DNA from: Lachnospiraceae bacterium
Lineage (GTDB): Bacteria > Bacillota > Clostridia > Lachnospirales > Lachnospiraceae
Assembly: GCA_009774345.1 (NCBI GenBank)
Contig: VSNR01000003.1
Coordinates: 1-56,963 of the forward strand
Direction of reading: 5' to 3'
DNA: 56,963 nucleotides
Notes under the pieces: generated by a model
Told to the model about the DNA's origin: nothing
What the model saw: only the letters and a program-made list of their open reading frames with translations
The model's database searches: none
Shown: piece by piece, positions 15,423-24,900 of the stretch
How positions within the stretch are numbered: the first letter of the stretch is position 1
How the letters are laid out: the number at the start of each line of letters is the position of its first letter
Made by a program: the position numbers and the translations under genes

Positions 15423-16748
15423 ATGAATCCGCTTCAGAGGCTCGCAAGCCGTTTCGTGAACTGGTGGAGGGGCGTACCGCAGGACACAGGAGGCATGAGG
15501 ACGCTGAACTCACAGCCTTTCCTTGAATCACTGGGATTGCGCCGAAAAAGGAAACCGACATCAGAGGTTACATATTTCACATGTCTCAAGATGCTGTCAG
15601 AGACGCTTGCGAAAATGCCTGTCAAATATTATCAGAAAACGGACAGGGGAATCGTGGAGGCAGAGCAGACGGAAACGTCAAAGCTGCTGACAAAGAGGCC
15701 GAACCCGTTCATGACGCCTACGGTATTTTGGAACACCGTTGAAATGAATCGCAACCATTATGGAAACGCCTATGTGTACATGCGGAAAAAGTTCATTCGG
15801 CAGCGGTACGGGGGAGAGTTTCGCATTATTGATTTGTGGGTGATGCAGTCAAATTGTGTGCAGATCGTCGTTGATGATGCAGGGATATTCGCAGGAGTGG
15901 GGCGCTTGTGGTACGTCTACACAGACCCGACATCCGGCAGACAATATGTTTTCAGCACCGACGAGGTGATGCACTTCAAAACATCGTTCAGTTTTGACGG
16001 AATCACGGGATTGCCCGTGCAGCAGATATTGAAAGACACCGTGAGCGGCGCATCGGCATCGCAGGAGTTTATGAACAGCATGTACGAGAGTGGGTTGACA
16101 GCAAAGGCGACACTTGAGTATACGGGCGAATTGAATGATAAGGCAAAAGAGGCTCTCCGTCAATCGTTCGAGGAGTTCGGCAGCGGGGCAAAGAACGTCG
16201 GAAAAATCCTGCCCGTGCCGTTGGGGATGAAACTCACGCCCCTTGACATCAAGCTGACAGATTCACAGTTCTTTGAACTGAAAAAATACACGGCATTGCA
16301 GATCGCAGCAGCGTTCGGGGTGAAACCGAATCAGATCAACGATTATTCAAAATCATCCTATGCGAACAGCGAGTTGCAGCAGTTGTCTTTTTACGTTGAC
16401 ACAGAGTTGTTTATCATCAAGCAGTACGAGGAGGAGATCAACTATAAGATGGCAACGGAGGAGGAGCAGGAATCAGGATTTTACTATAAATACAACGAAA
16501 AAGTACTTTTCCGCACAGATTCAAAAACACAAATGGAATACCTCAAAAACGGCGTGGGCGGTTCGATTATAAAGCCAAACGAGGCAAGGAGGAAACTTGA
16601 TATGCCGGATGCGGAGGGAGGCGATGAACTGTTTGCAAATGGTAATATCGTTCCGCTGACTATGGCGGGAGCAGCATACTTCAAAGGCGGTCAGATCGAG
16701 GAGACCGACGAGGCAGAGAACGGGAAAACAGAGGAGGGGAGTGAGTGA
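15423..16748 (+). CDS. portal protein, HK97 family
   Basis: 441 residues. Recognisable portal segments: VTYFTCLKMLSETLAKMPVK (about 45), FWNTVEMNRNHYGNAYVYMR (about 102), EVMHFKTSFSFDGITGLPVQ (about 180), QIAAAFGVKPNQINDY (about 295). It forms the ring at the capsid vertex through which DNA enters. The C-terminal tail is acidic and Glu-rich. It lies in the standard TerL-portal-protease-capsid order. Confidence 0.93.
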   Translation: MNPLQRLASRFVNWWRGVPQDTGGMRTLNSQPFLESLGLRRKRKPTSEVTYFTCLKMLSETLAKMPVKYYQKTDRGIVEAEQTETSKLLTKRPNPFMTPTVFWNTVEMNRNHYGNAYVYMRKKFIRQRYGGEFRIIDLWVMQSNCVQIVVDDAGIFAGVGRLWYVYTDPTSGRQYVFSTDEVMHFKTSFSFDGITGLPVQQILKDTVSGASASQEFMNSMYESGLTAKATLEYTGELNDKAKEALRQSFEEFGSGAKNVGKILPVPLGMKLTPLDIKLTDSQFFELKKYTALQIAAAFGVKPNQINDYSKSSYANSELQQLSFYVDTELFIIKQYEEEINYKMATEEEQESGFYYKYNEKVLFRTDSKTQMEYLKNGVGGSIIKPNEARRKLDMPDAEGGDELFANGNIVPLTMAGAAYFKGGQIEETDEAENGKTEEGSE

Positions 16749-16749
16749 A

Positions 16750-17565
16750 ATGGCACTGAAAAGGCGTTTTGATTTTACGAAAAAGAACAGGCATACCGGA
16801 AAGATGGAAAAAGTCGGGTATTTGGATTTTACCGAAGGAGAGGAGCAGGGAAGGTGTTCTCTGTATTTTTACGGTGACATCGTGTCGGCAACGTGGCAGT
16901 CCATGTGGTACGAGGAGGACAAATGTCCGCAGGACATTGCAGATTTTCTCAACCAGTTAGACGGATATGAGGAAATCGACATTTATTTTAATTCTGGAGG
17001 CGGTGACGTTTTCGCAGGACTGGCAATCTATAACCAGTTAAAACGATACAACGGGCGAAAAGTCGGATATGTGGACGGCATGGCAGCGTCTATCGCATCC
17101 GTCATCATGTTTGCATGTGATGAACTGCATTTTGCGACAGGCGCCCAGGCAATGATTCACAAGCCCTTGTGTATCACGATCGGGAACGCAGATGATCACA
17201 GGGAATCCATAAAACAGTTGAATTTGTGCGAGGATTCCATTCTTGATATCTATGAGCAGCATACGAAAGACGGTGTGACGAGGGATAAACTCAAGGCTCT
17301 CATGGCAGCGGAGACGTGGTTTAACGGAGAAAAACTGGCAGAGTATTTCAATGTTGAGATAGAGGAGCGGGCAGCAGTTGCAGCGTGTACATCTGAGTTT
17401 TTCGACAGGTATGAAAATGTTCCGCAGCAGGTCGGGGAGACAGGCAGGACAGGAACGGACGATATTGTCGATGCGGTGATTGAGGAAATGCAGAACCGTG
17501 AAAACAAAAGAATAGAGGCAGAAAAGCAAGAGCTTCTTGCAGATTTGGATTTGTACGGTATTTAA
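16750..17565 (+). CDS. ClpP-like prohead maturation protease
   Basis: 271 residues. Clp-protease fold: IDIYFNSGGGDVFAGLAIYN (oxyanion loop, about 77-96), VDGMAASIASVIMFA (nucleophile Ser in the GMAAS segment, about 110-124), and AQAMIHKPL (catalytic His, about 137-145). It cleaves the capsid scaffold domain during head maturation. The ATG at 16750 is 10 bases from AGGAGGGG; a GTG at 16741 would be too close. Confidence 0.9.
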   Translation: MALKRRFDFTKKNRHTGKMEKVGYLDFTEGEEQGRCSLYFYGDIVSATWQSMWYEEDKCPQDIADFLNQLDGYEEIDIYFNSGGGDVFAGLAIYNQLKRYNGRKVGYVDGMAASIASVIMFACDELHFATGAQAMIHKPLCITIGNADDHRESIKQLNLCEDSILDIYEQHTKDGVTRDKLKALMAAETWFNGEKLAEYFNVEIEERAAVAACTSEFFDRYENVPQQVGETGRTGTDDIVDAVIEEMQNRENKRIEAEKQELLADLDLYGI

Positions 17566-17589
17566 AAAATGGAGAGGAGAAAAGAGACC

Positions 17590-18819
17590 ATGAACAAAGA
17601 AATGCAGAAACTTTTGAAACAGATCAATGACAAGAAGAATGAGGTCAAGAGCCTTGTCGCTGAGGGAAAACTGGATAAGGCGAGGACAGCAAAAGAGGAA
17701 CTCAAGGCGATGCAGGAAAAGTTCGACCTGCTTTTCGATCTGGACGAGGAGGAACACGAGGAGATCGAGGACAAAGTTGGTAGAGGAACGGCAAAGGTTA
17801 TCGGCGGGGAAAAGTCAGACAAAAAGAACCTTGTCAAGTCTTTCGTCAATATCGTTAAAGCCGGATTTCTGCATGTAGAGCCGGACGAGGCAGACGTGAA
17901 AGTCTACAGGGACGCACTGACATCTGATGCAACGCCGAACGACGAGGGGCAGCAGGGCATCGGTGTGACGATTCCAGAGGATATCCGAACGGACATCATC
18001 GAGTTGCGCCGTTCCTCCGACAACCTTGAGCAGTATGTTAATGTGGAGGGCGTGATCACGAAGACAGGAACGAGAAACATTGAAGTTGATGCGGAATCCA
18101 CACCGTTTGACAACGTGGACGAGGCTGCGGATTTTCCAGATATGGACGAACCTGTTTTTGAGCCTATAGAATACAAGGTTAAGAAAAAGGGTGGAATCCT
18201 CAAGATGACCGCCGAACTGCTTGAGGACACGGCAGCTAACATCATGGCATACATCAACAAATGGATTGCCAAAAAGACAAAGGCGACCCGCAATGCGATG
18301 ATTCTGAAAGTGCTGAATAGTATGACGGCTGGGAAAGAGGTGGTCGTTTCCAACCTTGACAGCCTCAAGGATATTTTTAACGAGCAGCTTGACCCTGCGG
18401 TGGCAGCGACTTCTATTGTCATCACGAATCAAAGCGGATTCAATTTCCTTGACAAACTGAAAGATTCAGACGGTAATTACATCTTACAGAAAGACCCGAC
18501 GTTGCAGACAAAGGGAAAACTGCTTTTCGGGGAATACCCGATTGTGAAACTGTCAAAGAAGACGCTGAAATCCACGCCGATTCTTGCAGCGGATGAAAAG
18601 ACGGTCACGGGGTACAAGCATCCTGTTTTTTGCGGTGATCTGAAAGAGGCAATTACGCTTTTCGACCGGAATGTGCTGACCATCGACATCAACGACAAGG
18701 GTTCGGGGATGTGGGAAAAGGATTTGACCGGAATCAAGGTGCGTGATCGTTTTGACGTGCAGCCTGTTGACAAGGGGGCGGTTGTCAAGGGAGAGATCAC
18801 GGAGGTTGTGAACGGGTAG
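17590..18819 (+). CDS. major capsid protein, HK97 family
   Basis: 409 residues. Residues 1-75 form a charged coiled-coil delta (scaffold) domain (MNKEMQKLLKQINDKKNEVK ... EEEHEEIEDK), probably removed by the protease next door. The HK97 core follows: GVTIPEDIRTDIIELRR, VKKKGGILKMTAELLEDTAA, TSIVITNQSGFNFLDKLKDS, VFCGDLKEAITLFDR. GGAGAGGAG lies ten bases before the ATG at 17590. Confidence 0.94.
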   Translation: MNKEMQKLLKQINDKKNEVKSLVAEGKLDKARTAKEELKAMQEKFDLLFDLDEEEHEEIEDKVGRGTAKVIGGEKSDKKNLVKSFVNIVKAGFLHVEPDEADVKVYRDALTSDATPNDEGQQGIGVTIPEDIRTDIIELRRSSDNLEQYVNVEGVITKTGTRNIEVDAESTPFDNVDEAADFPDMDEPVFEPIEYKVKKKGGILKMTAELLEDTAANIMAYINKWIAKKTKATRNAMILKVLNSMTAGKEVVVSNLDSLKDIFNEQLDPAVAATSIVITNQSGFNFLDKLKDSDGNYILQKDPTLQTKGKLLFGEYPIVKLSKKTLKSTPILAADEKTVTGYKHPVFCGDLKEAITLFDRNVLTIDINDKGSGMWEKDLTGIKVRDRFDVQPVDKGAVVKGEITEVVNG

Positions 18820-18867
18820 GAATAAATGGGGCGGGATGACTGCTCCTGCATGAAAGCAGGTGAGGGC

Positions 18868-19176
18868 ATGACAGACGAAGAGAAAAAGGAATACAGAGCG
18901 GGAATGATCGAACTCTGCAAAACGTATTGTCATATCGACTATGATGACGATGCTGAAATTGTTGCGTTGATGTTCGACATGACAATGGAGGATATGGAGA
19001 ACTTGATTCCGTCGTTTGACAGGTACGTAATGACAAGCCGTCAGAAGCTGCTCGCATGTTCTTTCGTGAAAGAACTTTATGACCACCGTGAGGAGTATCA
19101 AAAAGAAGAGAGGAGACTCACAAACGCCGTTTCTTCCATGCTGCTGAAAGAAATATACGGAGGAGGGGACACATGA
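18868..19176 (+). CDS. head-tail connector (gp6-like)
   Basis: 102 residues if started at 18868 (MTDEEKKEYRAGMIELCKTY). It has the connector pattern of short helices, an acidic DYDDDAEIVALMF turn, and a C-terminal basic helix. The position right after the capsid gene is the usual one for gp6-like head-completion proteins. Start uncertain: ATG 18826 or 18850 would add 14 or 6 residues; AGGTGAG lies just before 18868. Stop overlaps the next ATG. Confidence 0.75.
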   Translation: MTDEEKKEYRAGMIELCKTYCHIDYDDDAEIVALMFDMTMEDMENLIPSFDRYVMTSRQKLLACSFVKELYDHREEYQKEERRLTNAVSSMLLKEIYGGGDT

Positions 19177-19490
19177 CCGGACGGATAAAAGTAATAAGGA
19201 AAACAACGGAGGTCGCAAACGGCAGGAGGCAGCAGGTATCATCGCTGTTTTATGAATGTTGGTGCGAGGTTCAAGACCTTGCGACCAATGAGAAGTACAC
19301 CGCATTGCAGACAGGGCTTGAGAATACGATCGTTTTCAAGGTGCGTAACTGTGAAAAAATAGAAGAAATCAGACTGAATCTGAAAGAGTTCTATGCGGAG
19401 TACAAGGGAACGGAGTTCAAGATTTACAATGCGTCACCGATGGTTTCCGACAATCGGCGGGTGCTGCTGAAATGCCGTGCGGGTGCATAG
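19173..19490 (+). CDS. phage head closure protein (SPP1 gp16-like)
   Basis: 105 residues; MTGRIKVIRKTTEVANGRRQ ... YECWCEVQDLATNEKYTALQ ... NTIVFKVRNCEKI has the beta-barrel pattern of head-closure proteins. These plug the connector after packaging. It overlaps the connector gene by four bases (ATGA). Confidence 0.8.
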   Translation: MTGRIKVIRKTTEVANGRRQQVSSLFYECWCEVQDLATNEKYTALQTGLENTIVFKVRNCEKIEEIRLNLKEFYAEYKGTEFKIYNASPMVSDNRRVLLKCRAGA

Positions 19491-19519
19491 TGTCATAATC
19501 TGACACCGGAGGCGATGAA

Positions 19520-19969
19520 ATGAGGATTGAGATGGAGTTTGAGGGGCTTGAGGAACTTGTCAAGGCGTTTGAAAAGGCAGCGAGTGACGACGCAATCAGA
19601 GCGACAAACAAAAAGATTGTGGAGAGGGCGCAGCCTGTAGTCAAACGGATAATGTCGGGCAAAGTTCCAAAATCTGCGGATATGTCAAAGAGCGGGCGGG
19701 GATTCGGTTCAAAGTCGAGCGTGTCGTCTCACGCAGCGGACAGTGTCCCCATCGGGAAAGTGTCAATAAAAGACACCAGAGCGTCAGCGGAGGTCGGATG
19801 GGATAAGTCTGACAAGAGCGAACATTTTTATGTGAAATTTATTAACTGGGGAACGGTTTACAGACCGCCGAAAGAATTTATTTATGCGACGGGGCGGGAG
19901 GCAGACAGTGAGCTGCAGAAAATCGCAGAACAGGAATATCAATCATTTTTAAACAACACAATGGGGTGA
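19520..19969 (+). CDS. HK97 gp10-like tail-completion protein
   Basis: 149 residues: EMEFEGLEELVKAFEKAASD, ATNKKIVERAQPVVKRIM, and YVKFINWGTVYRPPKEFIYA near the C-terminus, the usual gp10 tail-component pattern. GGAGGCG lies upstream. Acts at the head-tail joint. Confidence 0.85.
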   Translation: MRIEMEFEGLEELVKAFEKAASDDAIRATNKKIVERAQPVVKRIMSGKVPKSADMSKSGRGFGSKSSVSSHAADSVPIGKVSIKDTRASAEVGWDKSDKSEHFYVKFINWGTVYRPPKEFIYATGREADSELQKIAEQEYQSFLNNTMG

Positions 19970-19974
19970 TAAGT

Positions 19975-20337
19975 ATGGGAAACAGCCCAGACATTATAAA
20001 GGATGCATCGGAGACCCTAAAGCCTGTCAGCGAGCGGGGAATTACAGTGATACAGGGATGGTATGACAAGGACATCAAGGCGTGTCATGTGACCTTGTGG
20101 GATTTAGGGGAAACGGACGACAATTTCTCCGACGATGACGCAGAGGGCGTGACGTTATCCGTGCAGGTCACAATATTTTCAACAAAGGATGAAGTGGAAC
20201 TGGCGAGGGAAATCAAGGACCTTATGAAAGCGAGTGAATTCTGTTTTGAGGGTAGGAACGGCGACGATTCAGAGCCGGAGGACGGAATCTATATGAAAGC
20301 ACAGAGATTCTCAAAATTTTATGAAAGCGAGGAATGA
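19975..20337 (+). CDS. tail terminator-like / minor tail protein
   Basis: 120 residues: VSERGITVIQGWYDKDIKAC, HVTLWDLGETDDNFSDDD, VTLSVQVTIFSTKDEVELA. Size, fold pattern and position between the gp10-like and major tail genes fit a tail terminator. GGGGTG precedes ATG 19975; a GTG at 19966 is less likely. The stop overlaps an ATG; the next gene most likely starts three bases on. Confidence 0.7.
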   Translation: MGNSPDIIKDASETLKPVSERGITVIQGWYDKDIKACHVTLWDLGETDDNFSDDDAEGVTLSVQVTIFSTKDEVELAREIKDLMKASEFCFEGRNGDDSEPEDGIYMKAQRFSKFYESEE

Positions 20338-20339
20338 CA

Positions 20340-21053
20340 ATGGAAGAAAAGCGGACGAAAATCAGCGAAACCATGGAAAAGATTGTCCGAAGCAGGACAT
20401 GCGGTTGCAAAGATTTGTATGTTGCAATTGTTTTACAGAACACGGCAACGCAGTATATGGCGGGAACGCCGAGGAAACTGTCAAGATTGGTGAAAGCTAA
20501 AATTGACGAGAAATGGAGTTCCGAGAAGGTTTTCTCCGACGATGAGACGGAGGAGGTTATAACGGCGTATGAAGGAACGGACGTGGAATTGGAGGTTAAT
20601 GCGCTTGCACCGCAGGACAGGGCGTTCATTTTTGGGCAGAAATACGAAAATGGTTATCTTGTAAAAACATCTAATGACATGGCACCGGAGGTAGCTATTG
20701 GGTGGCGGGAAAGAAAGCTGAACGGAAAATATGAGTTCAAGTGGCTTTATGTCGGGAAATTCGCAGAGGGTATCAGCGACGAGGCGACTACCAAAGAGGG
20801 AAAACTGTCTCCGACCACAAAGAGCATTAAAGGGTCGTTCTATGAACGCAGCCTTGACAATCAGTATGAGATTTCTGTCGATGAATCGAACCTAATTGAT
20901 GAATACACGGACGCACAGACGGCGCTTGCAAACTGGTTTTCTGCGGTGCAGGAATATCCAGATAACATCGAGGACATCGGAGGCAGCACAGAGGGCAGCA
21001 CCGGAGACGGAACAGAAGACAGTACAGAAAACGGAACAACCGGGCAGCAGTAA
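20340..21053 (+). CDS. major tail (tube) protein, phi13-type
   Basis: 237 residues: VRSRTCGCKDLYVAIVLQNT, DDETEEVITAYEGTDVELEV, VAIGWRERKLNGKYEFKWLY, VGKFAEGISDEATTKEGKLS are typical of the phi13-family tube protein. A Gly/Thr/Ser/Glu-rich tail of about 25 residues (GGSTEGSTGDGTEDS ...) is low complexity. GAGG lies seven bases before ATG 20340. Confidence 0.87.
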   Translation: MEEKRTKISETMEKIVRSRTCGCKDLYVAIVLQNTATQYMAGTPRKLSRLVKAKIDEKWSSEKVFSDDETEEVITAYEGTDVELEVNALAPQDRAFIFGQKYENGYLVKTSNDMAPEVAIGWRERKLNGKYEFKWLYVGKFAEGISDEATTKEGKLSPTTKSIKGSFYERSLDNQYEISVDESNLIDEYTDAQTALANWFSAVQEYPDNIEDIGGSTEGSTGDGTEDSTENGTTGQQ

Positions 21054-21081
21054 AATGACCATATAACAGGAGGAAAATTCA

Positions 21082-21399
21082 ATGCAGAGAAAAGTCATCA
21101 TAAACAAAAAAGAGTATACCATGCCGAAAATGTCAATTGACACCTACATGGAATATCTGGAATTGGCGGAGCAGCTTGACACAAAGGGAAGATATACGAG
21201 ACAGGACATTGAGGCAATGGTTCTGTTTGTGTGCAAGGCATACGGAAACCAGTTCACTGCCGAGGAACTCAAGGATGTGGAAAACGGTCTTGATGCTGCG
21301 GGAATCATTATGGAGTTCCAGTTTATTGATGTGGGTGTCGGTGAGGAACTTGCCCGTCGTATGGAGAAGATACAGAAAAATTTTCAGAGTGGCAAGTGA
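21082..21399 (+). CDS. tail assembly chaperone, first frame (gpG-like)
   Basis: 105 residues: MQRKVIINKKEYTMPKMSID, TYMEYLELAEQLDTKGRYTR, with the helical pattern of siphophage tail chaperones. AGGAGG precedes the ATG. Near its end the mRNA reads A AAT TTT (21378-21384) in frame, a -1 slippery heptamer. A slip would enter the overlapping downstream frame and make a longer gpGT-like protein of about 280 residues. Confidence 0.8.
   Translation: MQRKVIINKKEYTMPKMSIDTYMEYLELAEQLDTKGRYTRQDIEAMVLFVCKAYGNQFTAEELKDVENGLDAAGIIMEFQFIDVGVGEELARRMEKIQKNFQSGK
21378..21384 (+). promoter_or_regulatory. candidate programmed -1 ribosomal frameshift site (A AAT TTT)
   Basis: The heptamer has the X XXY YYZ form in the zero frame of the first chaperone frame, five codons before its stop. 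The -1 frame is open from here (reading SEWQVIPEIGI ...) through the whole downstream frame to 21,923, and that frame has no ATG or ribosome site of its own. Confidence 0.65.
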
Positions 21400-21923
21400 T
21401 TCCAGAAATTGGAATTACTTGCAGCAGGGAAAAAACGTTTTTCATCAATTCCATAACAGTCGGACAGTACAAGAAATATGTGAGTCTCATGGAGAAGAAT
21501 AATTCTGAGCAGATAACAGATGCGATGTTTTTCAACAAGAAAATCATTCAGGAAATTTTCGGAAATCGGATGTCGCTTGCAGAACTGGGAGGGGCAGAGG
21601 CTATCGAATTTCTGACAGCAGCAAAGGGAATCCATTTCATCATGCAGCAGGTTATTTCCGAAAAGCTGCTCACGATTGTGGATGTTGAGCCGATAGAGCG
21701 GGAAGCATCCGCATTTGATGAATACGACATTGAAAACGGGTATGAGGATGACGGTGAGACGGAGGAGAACCCGTGGAAAACATGTGGAGAGATTCTCGAC
21801 AGAGTTATCAAAATAGCAATCCGTTTATTGAAAAACTCATACAGCCAATGCATGGGTGAGGACATCATATCTCTTTTGGAGTATATAAAATTTGAATTAG
21901 ACACAGTCAATGAAAACCAGTAA
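21396..21923 (+). CDS. tail assembly chaperone, second frame (gpT-like extension)
   Basis: 175 codons counted from a GTG at 21396, but no Shine-Dalgarno precedes it, and the frame is open back past the slippery site. It is in the -1 frame relative to the gpG-like gene, so it is probably made only as a frameshift fusion. The product is acidic in the middle (EPIEREASAFDEYDIENGYE) and helical. It lies directly before the tape measure gene, the standard place. Its 3' end overlaps an ATG that is not thought to be the tape measure start. Confidence 0.75.
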   Translation: MIPEIGITCSREKTFFINSITVGQYKKYVSLMEKNNSEQITDAMFFNKKIIQEIFGNRMSLAELGGAEAIEFLTAAKGIHFIMQQVISEKLLTIVDVEPIEREASAFDEYDIENGYEDDGETEENPWKTCGEILDRVIKIAIRLLKNSYSQCMGEDIISLLEYIKFELDTVNENQ

Positions 21924-21960
21924 ATCTGGAAGCAGACAAGGCACAGGGGGAGGTGAGAGC

Positions 21961-24900
21961 GTGGCGCATACAAGCGTAAAGATTACCGCAAATTCGAGCG
22001 ATTACCGTGCACAGATGAAATCGGCAGCAGCGCAGATGAAAGAACTGTCAAGCGAGTATTCTCTTGCAGCGACACGGGCAAAGCTGTTCGGTTCTGCGGC
22101 AGATGCGCTCAAGGCAAAAGCGGAATCCCTAACCCAAAAAGTCACCGTGCAAACGAACATTGTGCAGATGAACAGGGAGCAGCAGGAACGTCTCACAGAG
22201 CAGTTAGGAAAGCAAAAGACAAAGCAGGAGGAACTAAAGGCAAAAGTCGAGACTGCAAAGAAAGCGTATGAGGACGAGAAAAAGGCTACTGGGGAAAATT
22301 CGGACGCAGCGAAAGAACTGAAAGAGGCGCTTGACAAAGTCGAGCAGGAGTTCAAGGAAAACGAAACCGCAATCGGCAGGACGGAAACGGCGCTCTCGAG
22401 GCAGACGGTAAGTACGAACAGGGCAGAGACCGCCCTCATGGAAATGGAGGCAGAACTTGAGGACGTAAACAGGGAATTAAAGAACCACAAACTCAACGTG
22501 TTCGCCGACGCTTGCGACAAGGCAGGACAGAAGATAGAGCAGTTCGGAAAAAGGATGACCGTTGTTTCCGCAGGGCTTGCCACATTTGCGACGGCATCGG
22601 CAAAGATGGCGGTCGATTTCGAGGATTCCATCGCACAGGTATCAACCATCATGGACGAGGGCGTGATGTCCGTGGATGAAATGGAGGACGCAATCATCGG
22701 TCTGTCAAACGAGACGGGGATTGCAGCCGGAGACATTGCCGACAATGTATATAATGCCATCAGCGCAGGGCAGGACACAGCGGATGCAGTGGATTTCGTG
22801 AGGCAATCGACAAAACTTGCGACGGCAGGTTTTGCGGAATCCGGAGACACGCTTGACATTCTGACAACGATTTTAAATGCGTATGGGCTTGAGGCAGGAA
22901 AGGTCACGGAAGTCTCCGACATGCTAGTCCAGACGCAGAACCTAGGAAAGACGACCGTTTCAGAATTGTCGTCCGCTATGGGTAAAGTGATTCCGACCGC
23001 AAACGCAAACGGTGTTGCTCTTGACCAGTTGTGCGCCAGTTACGCAATCATGACCGCAAACGGTGTCGCCACGGCAGAGACGACAACCTATGTGAACTCG
23101 ATGCTCAACGAGTTGGGAAAGACAGGCAGCACAACGGACGTGATTCTGCGGGAAAAGACGGGGAAATCATTCAGCGAACTCATGGCGAGCGGTTCGAGCC
23201 TTGCGGACGTGCTGCAAATCATAGACGGGGCAGCGAAAGACGAAAACCTCACAATGAGCGACATGTTCTCCTCTGCGGAGGCAGCAAAGGCGGGGCTTAT
23301 CCTGTTAGGAGACAGCGCAGACACTTTCAACGGAACACTGAAAGAAATGAGGCAGTCAACAGGCGCAACGGACACAGCGTTTGAAAAGATGCAGACGACC
23401 TCATACGACATTAAAATCGCAATGAATGAACTGAAAAACACCATGCTGCAATTCGGGCAGACAATCATGTCATCCGCTGCACCGTTGGTCGAGCAGTTCA
23501 CGGAAAAGGTACACACATTATGCGAATGGTTCGGCTCACTGGACGATGGTCAGCAGCAGACCATCCTCAAGATAGGATTATTCACTGCAGCGGTGGGACC
23601 CGCAGCAATCGGAATCGGGAAGTTTGCCCAGGGCATTTCATCGACGATTAAGACGGGGCAGAAGTTAGTTTCCGGCATTTCGTCCATTATTGCGAAAATC
23701 ACGGCGAAAACGGCAGCGACGGCAGCAGGAGCGGCAGCAGACACGGCAGGAACGGCAGCGATGGCAGCACATACAGTGGCGACGGCAGCATCAACGACAG
23801 CGACAACAGCGTCCACAGTAGCAACAAAGGCACTGGGGTTCGCAATGAAAGCATTGCCGATTTTAGCGATTGCCGGGCTGATTGCCGGACTTGTGGCATG
23901 GTTTGTTGATTTGTACAAAAATAACGAGCAGTTCAGAGAAGCGGTAAACAGAGTATGGGAAGCGGTAAAATCTGCATTTGGAAATATACTTGAAATATTT
24001 AAAAAAGTCGGGGAAGTAGCCGGGCAGGTATTTGGAAAAGTCAAGGAAGTTATCGGAAATGCCATGACCGCAGCAAAAGACACTGTCACTGAAAAGTTGA
24101 ACAACATGAAAACTGCATACGAGGAAAACGGAGGCGGTATCAAGGGAGTAGTGGCAGCAGGATGGGAGGGCATCAAAGGATATTACACAGCCGGATTTTC
24201 TTTCATCGACAATCTGACCGGAGGGAAACTGACAGAAATAAAAAACAAATTTTTGGATTCAGGAATCGGACAGGCGGTGTCAACGGTCATGACGGCAGCA
24301 GTTGACACGGCAAAGGAAAAGCTGAACAACATGAAAACCGCATACGAGGAAAACGGAGGCGGTATCAAAGGAGTAGTGGCAGCAGGATGGGAGGGCATTA
24401 AAGGATATTACACCGCCGGACTTACTTTCATCAATAATCTGACAGGAGGAAAGCTCACAGAACTCAAGAAAAAGTTTTCCGACCGAACATCGGAGATAAA
24501 ATCAGATTGGTCGTCAAAATTTACCAGTATAAAGGACACAGCAACAAATCTTATGCAGACAGCGAAGCAGAATGTTTCCGCAAAACTGGATAACATGAAA
24601 GCTGCATACACCGAAAAGGGCGGGGGGATAAAAGGTATTGTATCCGCAACATTTACCGGAATAAAGGATACAATGAATAGCATCATGAGTACGGCGAATA
24701 CACTGACCGGAGGGAAACTTGATAATATACGGTCAGCGTTTTCAAATAAATTAAACAGTGCAAAAAGCACGGTATCCTCTGTTATGGAGAATATCAAATC
24801 GACGTTTTCGTCAAAAATGGAGGGCGCAAAATCGGTTGTCGCCAAAGCGATTGATAGGATAAAAGGATTTTTTAAGTTTTCGTGGTCTCTTCCGCATTTG

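Noticed and set aside
17815..18432. 205-codon minus-strand frame in the capsid gene
   Set aside because: Shadow of the major capsid coding strand; no start signal.
21910..21960. ATG at 21,910 as tape measure start
   Set aside because: It overlaps the previous gene without a ribosome site; the GTG at 21,961 follows GGGAGGTG and gives the typical N-terminus.
22002..22922. 306-codon open frame on the minus strand inside the tape measure gene
   Set aside because: It mirrors the codon use of the tape measure coiled coil, has a low-complexity Ser/Ala/Val composition and no ribosome site.
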